DNA of 64,000 nucleotides from UBA8106 sp913052135 (GCA_913052135.1 CAJXDY010000002.1:1-64000); one strand, 5' to 3'; positions 1-8,715 are shown, counted from the first letter of the stretch. Notes: generated from the sequence alone by a model not told the origin. Program-made: numbers and translations.

Positions 1-702
1 AACACTTATGGCCCCGGCAGTTTCGTGCTGATGAACATGGGAGCACTGCGACCGCCGGTCCAGCCCGGTCTGTTGACGACCATCTGTTGCGATGAGTCTG
101 GCCAGCCGGCCTACGCGCTCGAAGGATCGATTTTTGTCGCGGGCGCCGCCATTCAGTGGTTGCGGGACGAGTTGGGTTTGATCGTGAAGGCTTCTGACAC
201 CGAATCAATTGCTCGAAGCGTGCCGGATACACTTGGCGTCCACGTTGTGCCAGCATTTACCGGACTTGGAGCTCCTCATTGGGACATGGAGGCGCGTGGT
301 GCAATTCTTGGTCTGACACGTGGTGCTGGTCGAGCCCACATCGTCCGAGCAACCCTTGAAAGCTTGGCGTACCAGACTTGTGATGTGGTCGATGCCATGA
401 CCGCCTGCGGTGCCGACATTCGTGAACTGCGGGTCGATGGTGGTGCAGCAGCAAATGAGTTTCTGATGCAGTTTCAAGCTGACTTACTTGGCGTGCCAGT
501 TGATCGTCCGACGATTTTGGAAACCACGGCTTCAGGGGTCGCCTTTCTCGCCGGACTTTCCACAGGTTTTTGGAGCAGTCCGGAGGAAATTCAGTCAGTG
601 AGACGTCGTGATCGCTTATTTGAACCGATGTTGGGTAGCGCTGAACGAGAGCAAATGCTTGCAGGTTGGAAGCAGGCGCTGTCTCGGGTTCGCACAAATT
701 AA
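1..702 (+). CDS. glpK: glycerol kinase, C-terminal part (cut by window edge)
   Basis: This is the C-terminal 233 residues of a glycerol kinase, which phosphorylates glycerol to sn-glycerol 3-phosphate with ATP in the cytosol. The reading frame is open from base 1, so the start lies outside the window. The visible part matches the second FGGY-kinase domain: it opens with NTYGPGSFVLMN, followed by GLLTT, YALEGSIFVAGAAIQWLRDE and later the RVDGGAAANEFLMQFQADLLG block that contributes to the nucleotide site. The C-terminus is complete and of normal family length after these motifs. The next gene is convergent, with a 55-bp gap and no obvious terminator hairpin. Identification is secure; only the missing N-terminal half prevents judging intactness. 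Confidence 0.96.
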   Translation, partial: NTYGPGSFVLMNMGALRPPVQPGLLTTICCDESGQPAYALEGSIFVAGAAIQWLRDELGLIVKASDTESIARSVPDTLGVHVVPAFTGLGAPHWDMEARGAILGLTRGAGRAHIVRATLESLAYQTCDVVDAMTACGADIRELRVDGGAAANEFLMQFQADLLGVPVDRPTILETTASGVAFLAGLSTGFWSSPEEIQSVRRRDRLFEPMLGSAEREQMLAGWKQALSRVRTN

Positions 703-757
703 TCTGGATTATAGAGCGACCTGAATCATTTCGCGTATGGTGATACAGCAGAAAAAT

Positions 758-2233
758 TTATATTTCCGTAAAAAAACGATGGAGCACGAGTTTAGGTGTT
801 GAGGCCGTGATTGGCGTCAACCCGACGATCAAAAGAAGACTGAGCGCCATTCCTGGCACAATTGGATGAACGGCAACCGCCCAAGACACTCCGGCTAGTG
901 TGAGCCCAACCCAAATCGCTGTAATTAAAAAACCACCAATGGCTGACGCCGTGGCTGCTATAGGAGTTGTTCGAGAAGAGGTTAAACCGAACAATAAGGG
1001 AAAAAAGAACGTGGCTCCAACCATGGCGACTGCGTACGAAACAATCGCAAGAATCAACGCGGGTGTTTTTAGGGCTAACAGTAGTGCAATGATTCCTATA
1101 CCGATGATCGTCAACCGTGACACACGTAAGTAGTAGCTTTCGCTTTTAACAATGCCTCTCGGTTCATGATACGACTTACGTAAGAAATCGTGTGCGACTG
1201 CGGCTCCTGACAACAACAGGAGTGAATCGGTCGTTGACATCGCTGCGCTCGCGATGCCAGTCAACGTGATGGATGACGCGAATGGTCCGAGTACGGCAGC
1301 TGATAGCGCGGGAAATGCTTGGTCAGGCGTTTGGATTCCGTCCCAAACTAGAATGCGTGCTGCACCACCGAGATAAAGGTTGCCGTACAGTAGAAAAATA
1401 CAAATCAGCAGGCAAGAGGTAGGAAGCGCATAACGGGCGACCTTCGCGTCACGCGCTACGAATACCTTAGTTAGTAATTCAAGGCGTGTTGAGTACGCTA
1501 CAAACCAAACAAGCCACCACGACAGTAAATAGCCCCAATTCCAAGTAGTGCCGGTAAGCGAGGTCCAGCCAGGTGCCACAGCCTCTACCTGATGCATTAC
1601 GCTCGTGAAACCCCCAACAGCATTGTAAACGGCTGGCATCAAGATGATGAGGCCGATCCACATTAAAACGAATTGAAAAACGTTGGTCCAAATGATAGCG
1701 AGCATACCTCCAAGGGCTACATAGAATATGAAAAGTCCGGTTCCGAGAACCATTGCTAGCACGAATGGGATGTTGAGTAATTGCTCTAAGATCAGTCCGA
1801 TTCCTCGGATTTGTGCAATCAGGTACACGATGCTCGAAGTTGCAACCACGAATGCGCTAAATGTACGAAGAGTGTGACTATCGAAACGGTCGCCCATAAA
1901 ATCAGGCAAGGTAAAGACGTTAATTTGTCTCAGCTTTCGCGCGAAGAAAACTAGAATAAAAAGAAAGCCAAACGCAAAACTCATCAGTGGAAGAATCGCT
2001 ACTCCTCCGAAACTTCCTGCGAAAGCAACGCCACTCAGTATTGCGCCCCCATGCATAACCGCGGCCATTATGCCCAGTGTCATCACAAGAGTTCCAAATC
2101 GTCGACCGGCGACCCATAGGTCAGCCTCGCTCCGTTGCTGCCGACCAGAGGCGACACCAATCGCAATTACGACAACGAGGTAAGCACCAAAGATCAAGAG
2201 TCCTAAAGTTGAGGCGGTCATAAGATCGACCAA
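758..2233 (-). CDS. sodium:solute symporter family (SSS) permease
   Basis: A 491-residue polytopic membrane protein of the SSS family, which uses a sodium gradient to import a small solute such as a carboxylate, sugar or amino acid. About 13 hydrophobic segments are visible. The N-terminal region has the SSS signature: a GVASG-R-Q helix end, then EADLWVAGRRFG and a following helix with MHGGAILSGVAFAG. The substrate cannot be deduced. The longest frame starts at a TTG at 2233; an ATG at 2221 (MTASTL) is an equally reasonable start, giving 487 residues. A 38-residue membrane ORF ends 3 bp upstream of the TTG, so the two are probably co-transcribed as permease and small partner. Confidence 0.92.
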   Translation of the reverse strand: MVDLMTASTLGLLIFGAYLVVVIAIGVASGRQQRSEADLWVAGRRFGTLVMTLGIMAAVMHGGAILSGVAFAGSFGGVAILPLMSFAFGFLFILVFFARKLRQINVFTLPDFMGDRFDSHTLRTFSAFVVATSSIVYLIAQIRGIGLILEQLLNIPFVLAMVLGTGLFIFYVALGGMLAIIWTNVFQFVLMWIGLIILMPAVYNAVGGFTSVMHQVEAVAPGWTSLTGTTWNWGYLLSWWLVWFVAYSTRLELLTKVFVARDAKVARYALPTSCLLICIFLLYGNLYLGGAARILVWDGIQTPDQAFPALSAAVLGPFASSITLTGIASAAMSTTDSLLLLSGAAVAHDFLRKSYHEPRGIVKSESYYLRVSRLTIIGIGIIALLLALKTPALILAIVSYAVAMVGATFFFPLLFGLTSSRTTPIAATASAIGGFLITAIWVGLTLAGVSWAVAVHPIVPGMALSLLLIVGLTPITASTPKLVLHRFFTEI

Positions 2234-2236
2234 GAA

Positions 2237-2353
2237 TTATTGGCGACGGTTCCTTTTTATCTGCCAACAGATGTAGTACTGGTAGGCGATCACGGCGAGC
2301 GGGATCACGATCAATACGAAAAAGCTTGGCCACGGTAGACCTAACAGGTGCAT
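2237..2353 (-). CDS. small membrane protein upstream of the symporter
   Basis: A 38-residue ORF (ATG at 2353, stop at 2237) reads MHLLGLPWPSFF, then a hydrophobic helix of about 20 residues ending AVIAYQYYICWQ, then a basic tail KRNRRQ. One transmembrane helix followed by a positive tail is what the small partner proteins encoded directly upstream of SSS permeases look like (DUF3311- or DUF997-type accessory proteins), but I cannot assign it to either family. It lies just 3 bp before the permease frame on the same strand. AGGTG abuts the start codon, so the ribosome site is not ideal. Support is position, composition and topology. Confidence 0.6.
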   Translation of the reverse strand: MHLLGLPWPSFFVLIVIPLAVIAYQYYICWQIKRNRRQ

Positions 2354-2535
2354 CACCTATAAGGATACAGGAGTCGACACGAAACACGGAAGAAGGCGCC
2401 TTAAAGAGGCTAGTTTAGGGGGCAGTAGCTCCTCAAGACGAGCATGAAAGTAGTTACAGAAGTTTAAAAAGGCGCGCACGTGAATTTCTAGCTTCGAGTA
2501 TGATTAGCCTGTTTCTACTTGAAAGGAGCGCTGTC

Positions 2536-3408
2536 ATGCGCAAGGTGCTTGGTTTCATTGTGATGGTTGTTTTTACTGGGCTATTCGTGGCTTGTACTCC
2601 TGCTCAAATATCGGAACCTGTTCCAGAGCCAGAGCCCATCGCGACTCTTATCGATGGTCTAAGCTCGGGTAAGGTAACAGTGGTTGATCTGACTCAACCA
2701 CTCAATGCAGAGACGCCTATTATTCAACTGCCGCCACCATTGGCTAATACGCCAGGGTTCACGTCGCATTTGATTTCCAACTTTGACGATGATGGACCGG
2801 CATGGTACTGGAACTGGATTGAGGTTGGGGAGCATGTGGGAACACATTTTGATGCACCGTGTCATTGGATTTCTGGTCGTGATTTACCGTGTGTCGATGA
2901 TCTAGAAGCTAGCGAATTCATCGGACCTGCGGTTGTCATTGACGTGACTGCTGAGGTCGAAGCAAACCCAGACTTCGTTGCCACGAAGGAAACTATTGAG
3001 AATTGGGAGGCCGAACACGGACAAATCCCGTCTAATGCATGGGTCATCCTGCACACAGGCTGGGCCTCTCGGGGACAGGATGCCGCAGCATACTTCAACG
3101 CTGATTCAAGTGGAGTACCACACTATCCAGGTTTTGGATTAGAGTCTGCAACTTTCCTTGCGACTGAGCGTGACATCCTTGGTGTTGGCACTGAAGCAGT
3201 CGGCACGGATGCCGCGGTTGGTGCGACCTCAGATCCGCCGTTTCCAAACCATTTTACGATGCATGGCGCTGGCAAGTATGGTCTGACCCAACTAACAAAC
3301 GTCAATCTGCTGCCCACGACCGGCGCAGTTGTAATTGCCACACCGCTCAAGATTGAACGGGGCTCCGGTAGTCCGGTTCGAGTCATTGCGCTGGTGCCAA
3401 CTAGCTAA
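2536..3408 (+). CDS. cyclase-family (kynurenine formamidase-like) lipoprotein
   Basis: A 290-residue putative metal-dependent hydrolase of the cyclase family (PF04199), related to arylformamidase KynB. The start is the ATG at 2536, which has a clear AAAGGAG site 9 bp upstream; a longer frame from 2500 has none. The N-terminus is a lipoprotein signal (MRKVLGFIVMVVFTGLFVAC) with the lipidated cysteine at position 20, so the enzyme is probably anchored outside the cytosol. The metal-binding signature HxGTHxDxPxH is present as HVGTHFDAPCH at residues 100-110. Export is unusual for KynB itself, so a role in tryptophan degradation should not be assumed; the family also includes lactonases and isatin hydrolase. 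It is monocistronic, as neighbours are divergent or more than 130 bp away. Confidence 0.88.
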   Translation: MRKVLGFIVMVVFTGLFVACTPAQISEPVPEPEPIATLIDGLSSGKVTVVDLTQPLNAETPIIQLPPPLANTPGFTSHLISNFDDDGPAWYWNWIEVGEHVGTHFDAPCHWISGRDLPCVDDLEASEFIGPAVVIDVTAEVEANPDFVATKETIENWEAEHGQIPSNAWVILHTGWASRGQDAAAYFNADSSGVPHYPGFGLESATFLATERDILGVGTEAVGTDAAVGATSDPPFPNHFTMHGAGKYGLTQLTNVNLLPTTGAVVIATPLKIERGSGSPVRVIALVPTS

Positions 3409-3549
3409 GGTCTCAATGCTAGGCCTTCGAGAAAAAGTGTAACTCTTGGTTAGTTCAGGGCTGCGCAGGAGTTAAGGGTGAAGTAGTGTGTAACCATCCA
3501 GTTAATAGTGTGATGGGTGTCTGGAATTTTCGGAATAGGGTAATGAATT

Positions 3550-4020
3550 GTGGCTAATTCCTTCTATCGAGTGAACGTTCGTGTGCATTGGGCTGACACC
3601 GACGCTGCGGGAGTCGTCTGGTTCGGTAATTTTTTTAAATTTTTTGAGGAAGCCGAAGATGAGTTGTTCCGAAGTCTTGGCCGGACTCGCATGGAACTGA
3701 TTGAGGATTTCGATCTGCTCATGCCAAGAGTCGATACTTCGTGTCGATTTCGATCACCTGCTCGTGCCGAGGATGTACTGGAAATCGGTATCGCTGTGGA
3801 ATCCATCACCGCACGACGTATCAACTACGGATTTGAAATACGGGAATCTGTCACCCGTCGACTCGTTGCCGCAGGTGGTTACCAGGTGGCTTGCGTCAAT
3901 CGGGGAACTTTTAAAGCCATTGAATTTCCTGCGGAGTTGCGGGACCTGTTTAAACGCATGGATGAAGTAATTCGTGAACAGCGACGAGATGGAGGACAAC
4001 GTAGTGCGGGTTGGACATGA
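3550..4020 (+). CDS. acyl-CoA thioesterase, 4-hydroxybenzoyl-CoA/YbgC type
   Basis: A 156-residue single hotdog-fold protein that should hydrolyse an acyl- or aroyl-CoA thioester in the cytosol. The N-terminal motif VHWADTDAAGVVWFGNFFKFFEEAE is the 4HBT/YbgC/FadM signature, with the catalytic aspartate in the DTDAAG segment. The GTG start at 3550 is the only workable initiation codon before this motif; an ATG at 3543 is in another frame and stops at once. The terminal TGA (4018-4020) overlaps the ATG of a 46-codon ORF at 4017, which in turn overlaps the DoxX gene. The three ORFs probably form one translationally coupled operon. Substrate is unknown. Confidence 0.9.
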   Translation: MANSFYRVNVRVHWADTDAAGVVWFGNFFKFFEEAEDELFRSLGRTRMELIEDFDLLMPRVDTSCRFRSPARAEDVLEIGIAVESITARRINYGFEIRESVTRRLVAAGGYQVACVNRGTFKAIEFPAELRDLFKRMDEVIREQRRDGGQRSAGWT

Positions 4021-4157
4021 GATTAGCTCGCGGGCAGTACAGTATTAGCGAAGTACAATTAGCTAGAATTCTAGAATCAACCAATGCAACCAGTGAATCC
4101 TACTGGGGACGGTGTTTGAATATGGAGAACATAGATAAGCTGGTGGAGCACTCCTGA
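4017..4157 (+). CDS. 46-residue coupled ORF between thioesterase and DoxX genes
   Basis: This ORF starts in an ATGA overlap with the thioesterase stop and ends with a TGA whose last base is the first base of the DoxX ATG (TGATG at 4155-4159). It encodes a soluble, charged 46-residue peptide beginning MRLARGQYSISEVQLARIL and ending DKLVEHS. I recognise no family and it has no signal or membrane helix. The case for translation is architectural: both ends sit exactly at start-stop overlaps typical of coupled genes. GGAGG lies about 20 bp before its start, farther than ideal. It could alternatively be a chance open frame that carries ribosomes into DoxX. Confidence 0.45.
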   Translation: MRLARGQYSISEVQLARILESTNATSESYWGRCLNMENIDKLVEHS

Positions 4158-4624
4158 TGCATGGAGGGGGTATTACGATCCTTCGGCTCGTCCTTGGCGT
4201 AGTTTTTTTGGCTCATGGATTACCGAAACTTCTCCCAGTTTTTGGCGGAAGTCCGGCAGAGACTGCGGCCATGTTTGAAGCATCCGGTTTGCAACCGGCA
4301 CTCCTCTTGGTCCTGACCGTCGGAGTGATCGAACTTTTTGGAGGTGCGGCTATTATTCTCGGGGTGTGGACGCGTTTTGCGGCCATCTTGCTTGCCATCA
4401 ACATGGGTGTTGCTATTTGGAAGATTCATCTGCCCCATGGATTTTTTCTCAATTTAAGTCTTGAGCCTGGTGTGGGGCATGGTTACGAATTTGCCATGGT
4501 TTTGCTTGGGGGACTGGTTTGCCTGTTACTAAATGGTCCAGGGGCAGTGTCGATTGACGGGTATCGCGCTAGAACTGGTGCAACTAGGTCTCGTAGAATC
4601 TCCCAACCGCAACCAAAAAATTGA
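4157..4624 (+). CDS. DoxX family membrane protein
   Basis: A 155-residue integral membrane protein with four hydrophobic helices, starting with the DoxX signature (LRLVLGVVFLAHGLPKL) and a second helix region GVIELFGGAAIILGVWTRFAA. DoxX proteins are small four-helix quinol-oxidase-associated or redox-partner membrane proteins; their exact role is mostly undefined. The ATG at 4157 has a good GGTGGAG site 9 bp upstream and overlaps the stop of the 46-codon ORF. The C-terminal 25 residues are basic and hydrophilic, probably cytosolic. Family assignment is firm, function is not. Confidence 0.88.
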   Translation: MHGGGITILRLVLGVVFLAHGLPKLLPVFGGSPAETAAMFEASGLQPALLLVLTVGVIELFGGAAIILGVWTRFAAILLAINMGVAIWKIHLPHGFFLNLSLEPGVGHGYEFAMVLLGGLVCLLLNGPGAVSIDGYRARTGATRSRRISQPQPKN

Positions 4625-4676
4625 TTACGCTATTCCTTGACCACTAAAACTAGCAATCCTTATTTTTACATTAGTT

Positions 4677-5417
4677 ATGCAGTTGAAAGATAGTGTGGTG
4701 CTCATTACTGGAGGTCGTCGAATTGGTGGCGTTGTAGCCACTGCAGTCGCGGCCGCTGGAGCCGATGTGGCACTGTCCTACCATCGGTCTCAAGAAGCTG
4801 TCGAGGAGACGGCTAACGCAATTCGCAAACTTGGCCGTCGAACCTTTGTGTCGCATGCTGATTTAACGGTTGAGGAGGATTGCAATTCACTTGTGGCTGC
4901 GACTGTGCAAAATCTGGGTCGCTTGGATGTACTTGTGAATATGGCTTCGGTCTACAAGCGTACTTCTTATGACGACTTAACCGGGCAGGATTGGGACTTG
5001 GGGCTAGCTGTGGATCTAAAAGCTGCATTTCTTTGTGCCCGTGCGGCTACGCCACACATGAGCGCAGTTGGTGGTGGTCGCATCATTAATGTATCAGACT
5101 GGACTGCGAAGAGTGGCCGCCCAACTTATCTTGGCTACCTTCCTTACTATGTTGCTAAAGTCGGTGTCATCGGCCTCACTGAAGCATTAGCACTTGAGTT
5201 GGCGGACTCAGGAATTCTTGTTAATGCGATTGCTCCCGGACCAATTCGGCCTCCGGAGGGTCTTCCTGATGCGGACCGGCGGGCAGTGGAAAAGGCAACC
5301 CCTGCTGGTCGTTGGGGCGGGGACGAAGAAATCGTTAAGGCAGTACGAGCGCTTATCGAGACTGACTTTATAACGGGTGAGACGGTGCGTGTGGATGGCG
5401 GTCGGCATCTCCTCTAG
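4677..5417 (+). CDS. short-chain dehydrogenase/reductase (SDR)
   Basis: A 246-residue classical-length SDR using NAD(P)H to reduce or oxidise a carbonyl/alcohol. The nucleotide loop is the variant TGGRRIGG near residues 11-18 rather than TGxxxGIG, a form also found in pteridine-reductase-like and enoyl-reductase-like SDRs. The NMAS element (normally NNAG), the catalytic serine in INVSDW, and the YYVAK active-site tyrosine and lysine are visible. The C-terminus carries an FITGETVRVDGGRHL ending typical of FabG-like proteins. The start at 4677 lacks a recognisable ribosome site. It converges on the aminotransferase gene with only 7 bp between stops. The substrate cannot be read from sequence. 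Confidence 0.88.
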   Translation: MQLKDSVVLITGGRRIGGVVATAVAAAGADVALSYHRSQEAVEETANAIRKLGRRTFVSHADLTVEEDCNSLVAATVQNLGRLDVLVNMASVYKRTSYDDLTGQDWDLGLAVDLKAAFLCARAATPHMSAVGGGRIINVSDWTAKSGRPTYLGYLPYYVAKVGVIGLTEALALELADSGILVNAIAPGPIRPPEGLPDADRRAVEKATPAGRWGGDEEIVKAVRALIETDFITGETVRVDGGRHLL

Positions 5418-5424
5418 TGTTGAT

Positions 5425-6618
5425 TTAGTGAGTTGCACTGAACAAGCGCTGCATCGCATCAAGTGCTCCTGTCAATTCGGCTCTGTTGCGCGCAAAACAG
5501 AACCGCACGTAGCCTTCACCATGAGGGCCGAAGTCAACCCCCGGGACGCAACCGATTCTAGCCTGTCGGATAAGATGCTCAACGAATGCCCAAGACTGCG
5601 AGTCTGCTTTTGATAGGCGAGACTCGGGTTTCCAGGTTGGGTTAATGCGAAGAAAGGCATAAAAAGCACCAGTTGGGGGCTCGCCGTTAAGTACTGCACC
5701 TCCGAGGTTACGAATACCGTTATAGAAAAGATCACGGCGGGCCTGTAGTTCTATTCGAAATTCTTCAATTCGTGCTTGCGCGTTTTCCAGACCGCCCACA
5801 CCGGCAAACTGCACCACACTGCAAACATTACTGCAGCTGTAGTAGAGCACTTTCTTGACTCGGTCACGGACAGCGGGATCCTTAATCGAGAGATATCCAA
5901 GACGCAGTCCAGTCATTGCATACGATTTACTGAATGTGTAAATCGGAATTGTTCGTTCATACATCTCTGGTAGCGATGCGATGCTGATGTGTTGTTCCCC
6001 ATCGAACAGAATATCCTCATAAGCTTCGTCTGAAACGATCCAGAGATCCCGTTCTTTTGCAAGGTTCGCTATGTGTTCTAGATCGGACCGGGTTAATACG
6101 CCTCCTGTTGGGTTGTGCGGAGAATTTATAAGAATGACCCGAGTCCGCGATGTGATCTTTGATTCAAGTTCAACCAAATCAGGTCGCCATCGATTCGACT
6201 CGTACAATGGGCAACTGATCGGAACACCATGAGCAGATAAAATACTACCGCGCGTGGATGGCCACATCGGATCTGTGCAGATCACTTCATCATCAGGTTC
6301 CAGTAGACCCATAAATGCGATGTACAAGGCATGCATACCGCCATTGGTTACGATGATGTCATCAACTGACTCGACCGGAGTGTTGTTCTTGTCACGAAGC
6401 TTTTCAAGAATCAACTCGCGTAGACGAGGAATACCTACCGTTTGTACGTAATGCGTTTGGTTCGCAGTGATTGCCTTCGTCATACCGGCTTTGACGGCAT
6501 CGGGAGCATCGAAACCAACGTCACCTTGATCGAGACGAAACGGTTTATCAATACCGAACATCATGTCGCGTATGCGCATGATCCCTGAAAATGGAATCGA
6601 ATCGAGGTAACTACCCAT
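5425..6618 (-). CDS. class I/II PLP aminotransferase
   Basis: A 397-residue fold-type I pyridoxal-phosphate aminotransferase of the aspartate/aromatic group. Diagnostic elements are SPHNPTGG (residues 166-173), SDEAYEDI (196-203), the PLP lysine K231 in TFSKSYAMTGLRLGY, and the carboxylate-binding arginine in the C-terminal VRFCFAR segment. Length is normal. It probably transfers amino groups between an amino acid and 2-oxoglutarate, but AspC, alanine or aromatic specificity cannot be separated here. The gene is divergent from the PLP enzyme at 6783, and the 164-bp spacer carries a perfect inverted repeat that may regulate both. Confidence 0.92.
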   Translation of the reverse strand: MGSYLDSIPFSGIMRIRDMMFGIDKPFRLDQGDVGFDAPDAVKAGMTKAITANQTHYVQTVGIPRLRELILEKLRDKNNTPVESVDDIIVTNGGMHALYIAFMGLLEPDDEVICTDPMWPSTRGSILSAHGVPISCPLYESNRWRPDLVELESKITSRTRVILINSPHNPTGGVLTRSDLEHIANLAKERDLWIVSDEAYEDILFDGEQHISIASLPEMYERTIPIYTFSKSYAMTGLRLGYLSIKDPAVRDRVKKVLYYSCSNVCSVVQFAGVGGLENAQARIEEFRIELQARRDLFYNGIRNLGGAVLNGEPPTGAFYAFLRINPTWKPESRLSKADSQSWAFVEHLIRQARIGCVPGVDFGPHGEGYVRFCFARNRAELTGALDAMQRLFSATH

Positions 6619-6672
6619 GCAGACTCCCTAGTGAACGACTTTGTGTCATGATGGTCTTAATTTTCACATCCC

Positions 6673-6708
6673 CGCATGAGTCAACCTTGCCTCAACTTGA
6701 CTCATGCG
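6673..6708. promoter_or_regulatory. perfect 12-bp inverted repeat in a divergent intergenic region
   Basis: CGCATGAGTCAA at 6673-6684 is repeated in exact inverted orientation as TTGACTCATGCG at 6697-6708, with a 12-bp spacer. It sits between divergent genes for an aminotransferase and a desulfhydrase-like enzyme, so it cannot be an ordinary terminator for either. Both arms present TTGACT outward, which could also act as -35 elements. A TATACT sequence at 6714-6719 is a possible -10 for the rightward gene but is too close to the right arm to use it as its -35. A dimeric regulator operator is the most likely reading. Confidence 0.55.
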
Positions 6709-6782
6709 CGAAGTATACTCGACCCATTAGTTAACATGTTTGTAATCTTGATGTGGTGTTCGAAGTGAGGTTGTGACTGACT

Positions 6783-7772
6783 ATGAAGCAGGCTGTCAAC
6801 ACGGATCCAATAAACACTCTAGATAGTATTCCTGCATTGAATCTTGGCTACTATCCGACACCGATTGAAGAGTTGCGTGGTCTACGTGACCATCTCGGTG
6901 GAGGACCACGTCTATTCGTGAAACGAGACGACGCTATCACTTTTGGCTTTGGTGGGAATAAAGTCCGAAAGATGGAGTTGGAAGCCAAACAAGCTATCAC
7001 GAAAGGTGCTGACACTTTAATCACAGCAGGTGCTGTGCAGTCGAATCATGCACGAGTGACCGCAGCGACCGCTGCACGTTACGGACTATCCTGTTTGTTA
7101 GTCGTTAATGGTGAGCGGCCATCAAAAGTGACAGCTAATGCACTCCTCGACAAGTTATACGGCGCTACTGTGGAATATGTTCCAACTCGTGAGGCTCGCA
7201 TGCCCGCCATGTTGGCTGCTGCGGAACGATTGCGTGAAGAGGGACGACGTCCTTATGTTATTCCAGTTGGTGCCTCGACACCGCTTGGCGCAATTGGTTT
7301 TGTGAGAGCCGTACGAGAAATGGTGGCGCAAATACCAGTTCCTGATGTTATTGTTCACGCCACATCATCTGGTGGTACACAGGCAGGACTTGTTGCCGGT
7401 TGCCACTTGTTCGCGCCACACACTCAGGTGCTTGGTGTTAGCGCTGGAGAATCGTCCAGTAATGTGATCTCCACGGTTACAAATCTAGTATCAAAAATCG
7501 AGGTTAAGCTGAACATGACTAATGGTTCAGTCTCGAACCACTGTGAAGTAACGGTAGATGATCGGTTTGTTGGAAATGGTTACGGTATACCCACCGTAGC
7601 TTCGAAGGAAGCCATTGCCTTGCTAGCACGTTGCGAAGCGCTATTGCTCGGTCCGACGTACACTGCGAAGGCCATGGCCGGTTTGATCGAGTATGTACGA
7701 AAGGAAAAATTTTCTGAATCTCAGACAGTGTTATTTTGGCACACCGGTGGACAGGTTGCATTGTTCGCCTGA
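6783..7772 (+). CDS. D-cysteine desulfhydrase / ACC deaminase-like PLP enzyme
   Basis: A 329-residue fold-type II PLP enzyme of the ACC deaminase/D-cysteine desulfhydrase family. The PLP lysine is K60 in the motif FGGNKVRKME, and QSNHAR at 86-91 is the conserved asparagine-loop. A glycine-rich phosphate-binding segment SSGGTQAG lies near residue 200. Family members release ammonia and a keto acid from D-cysteine, or deaminate ACC or related sulfonated amino acids. Length matches D-cysteine desulfhydrase (about 330). The start ATG at 6783 follows a spacer with a perfect inverted repeat. The partner across that spacer is an aminotransferase, suggesting linked amino-acid catabolism. Confidence 0.88.
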   Translation: MKQAVNTDPINTLDSIPALNLGYYPTPIEELRGLRDHLGGGPRLFVKRDDAITFGFGGNKVRKMELEAKQAITKGADTLITAGAVQSNHARVTAATAARYGLSCLLVVNGERPSKVTANALLDKLYGATVEYVPTREARMPAMLAAAERLREEGRRPYVIPVGASTPLGAIGFVRAVREMVAQIPVPDVIVHATSSGGTQAGLVAGCHLFAPHTQVLGVSAGESSSNVISTVTNLVSKIEVKLNMTNGSVSNHCEVTVDDRFVGNGYGIPTVASKEAIALLARCEALLLGPTYTAKAMAGLIEYVRKEKFSESQTVLFWHTGGQVALFA

Positions 7773-7836
7773 TTTCCTGCGACCACTACTAGAAATGTTA
7801 AATTAATACTGACCTTGTGATTCGGTGTGATTTCTG

Positions 7837-8712
7837 TTGATCAGCATTCTGAAACTGCGGAACATCATGATCTGGACGTCAGTGCTCATATTTTTAATCT
7901 GTGCAGTTGCAGGGGTCGGCACACAGGAGTTAACCCTTAGTGAGTTATTGTTTCGTGCGAATGAGTCCGTTATTGACTACGAGCAGAGATTCTCAAATGC
8001 GGTTGCTGAGGAAAATTATACACAGTGGATTATTCGCGCTGACGGATCGATTGCAGAAGAACGTCAACTGCGTTCGGACATACTTCTCATTTTACTGCCC
8101 GGGGCTGATTCTTGGTTGGGCTTTCGAGATGTATTTGAGGTTAACGGTAGGCCGGTTCGTGACAGAGATCTCCGGTTGCAGGCACTCTTTTTGGACGAAG
8201 TGAGGCTTGCAGTTGATCAGGCTCTTGAGATTTCACAAGAGAGTGCACGCTACAATATTGGGCGAGTTAAGCGGACGGTTAATCTACCGACGATAGCGTT
8301 AAGTTTCTTGCACCCACTAAATCAACATCGCTTCGCGTTCGAAAAGATTGGCGAATTATCGATCGATAAACGTCAAACTTGGGCGATACGGTACCATGAA
8401 CGAGTGCAGCCTACCATTGTGCAAACGCAATCTGGTGACTTGTTTGCACACGGCACTCTTTGGCTCGATGTTCAGAACGGTAAAGCGCTTCGCACTCATC
8501 TTGTGCTAGGTGATGCTATGAGTGATGTGCGGACTACGATCAAAGTGAACTATTGGCACAATGAAGATATTGGAACTTTGGTGCCAGCAGTGATGGATGA
8601 ACTCTACGAGAATCCAAAAGATGCGAGTGCCAACCGCATTGAAGCCACAGCGGTCTATTCGAACTTTAGGAAATTCGATGTAAGTACGGATGTCAGTGTC
8701 ATCCAGGAATGA
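7837..8712 (+). CDS. exported protein of unknown function
   Basis: I do not recognise this 291-residue protein. It begins with a signal-type hydrophobic segment (MIWTSVLIFLICAVAGVGTQ) and the mature part is rich in charged beta-type sequence with no cysteine clusters or catalytic motif that I can name. The longest frame begins at TTG 7837; an ATG at 7867 directly before the hydrophobic segment is a more natural start. The region NYTQWIIRADGSIAEERQLRSD and the later VNYWHNEDIGTLVPAVMDELYE resemble outer-membrane lipoprotein-sorting-like or secreted beta-proteins of unknown role common in Acidobacteriota. It is followed by a small hairpin and an M49 peptidase gene. Confidence 0.7.
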   Translation: MISILKLRNIMIWTSVLIFLICAVAGVGTQELTLSELLFRANESVIDYEQRFSNAVAEENYTQWIIRADGSIAEERQLRSDILLILLPGADSWLGFRDVFEVNGRPVRDRDLRLQALFLDEVRLAVDQALEISQESARYNIGRVKRTVNLPTIALSFLHPLNQHRFAFEKIGELSIDKRQTWAIRYHERVQPTIVQTQSGDLFAHGTLWLDVQNGKALRTHLVLGDAMSDVRTTIKVNYWHNEDIGTLVPAVMDELYENPKDASANRIEATAVYSNFRKFDVSTDVSVIQE

Positions 8713-8715
8713 AAC

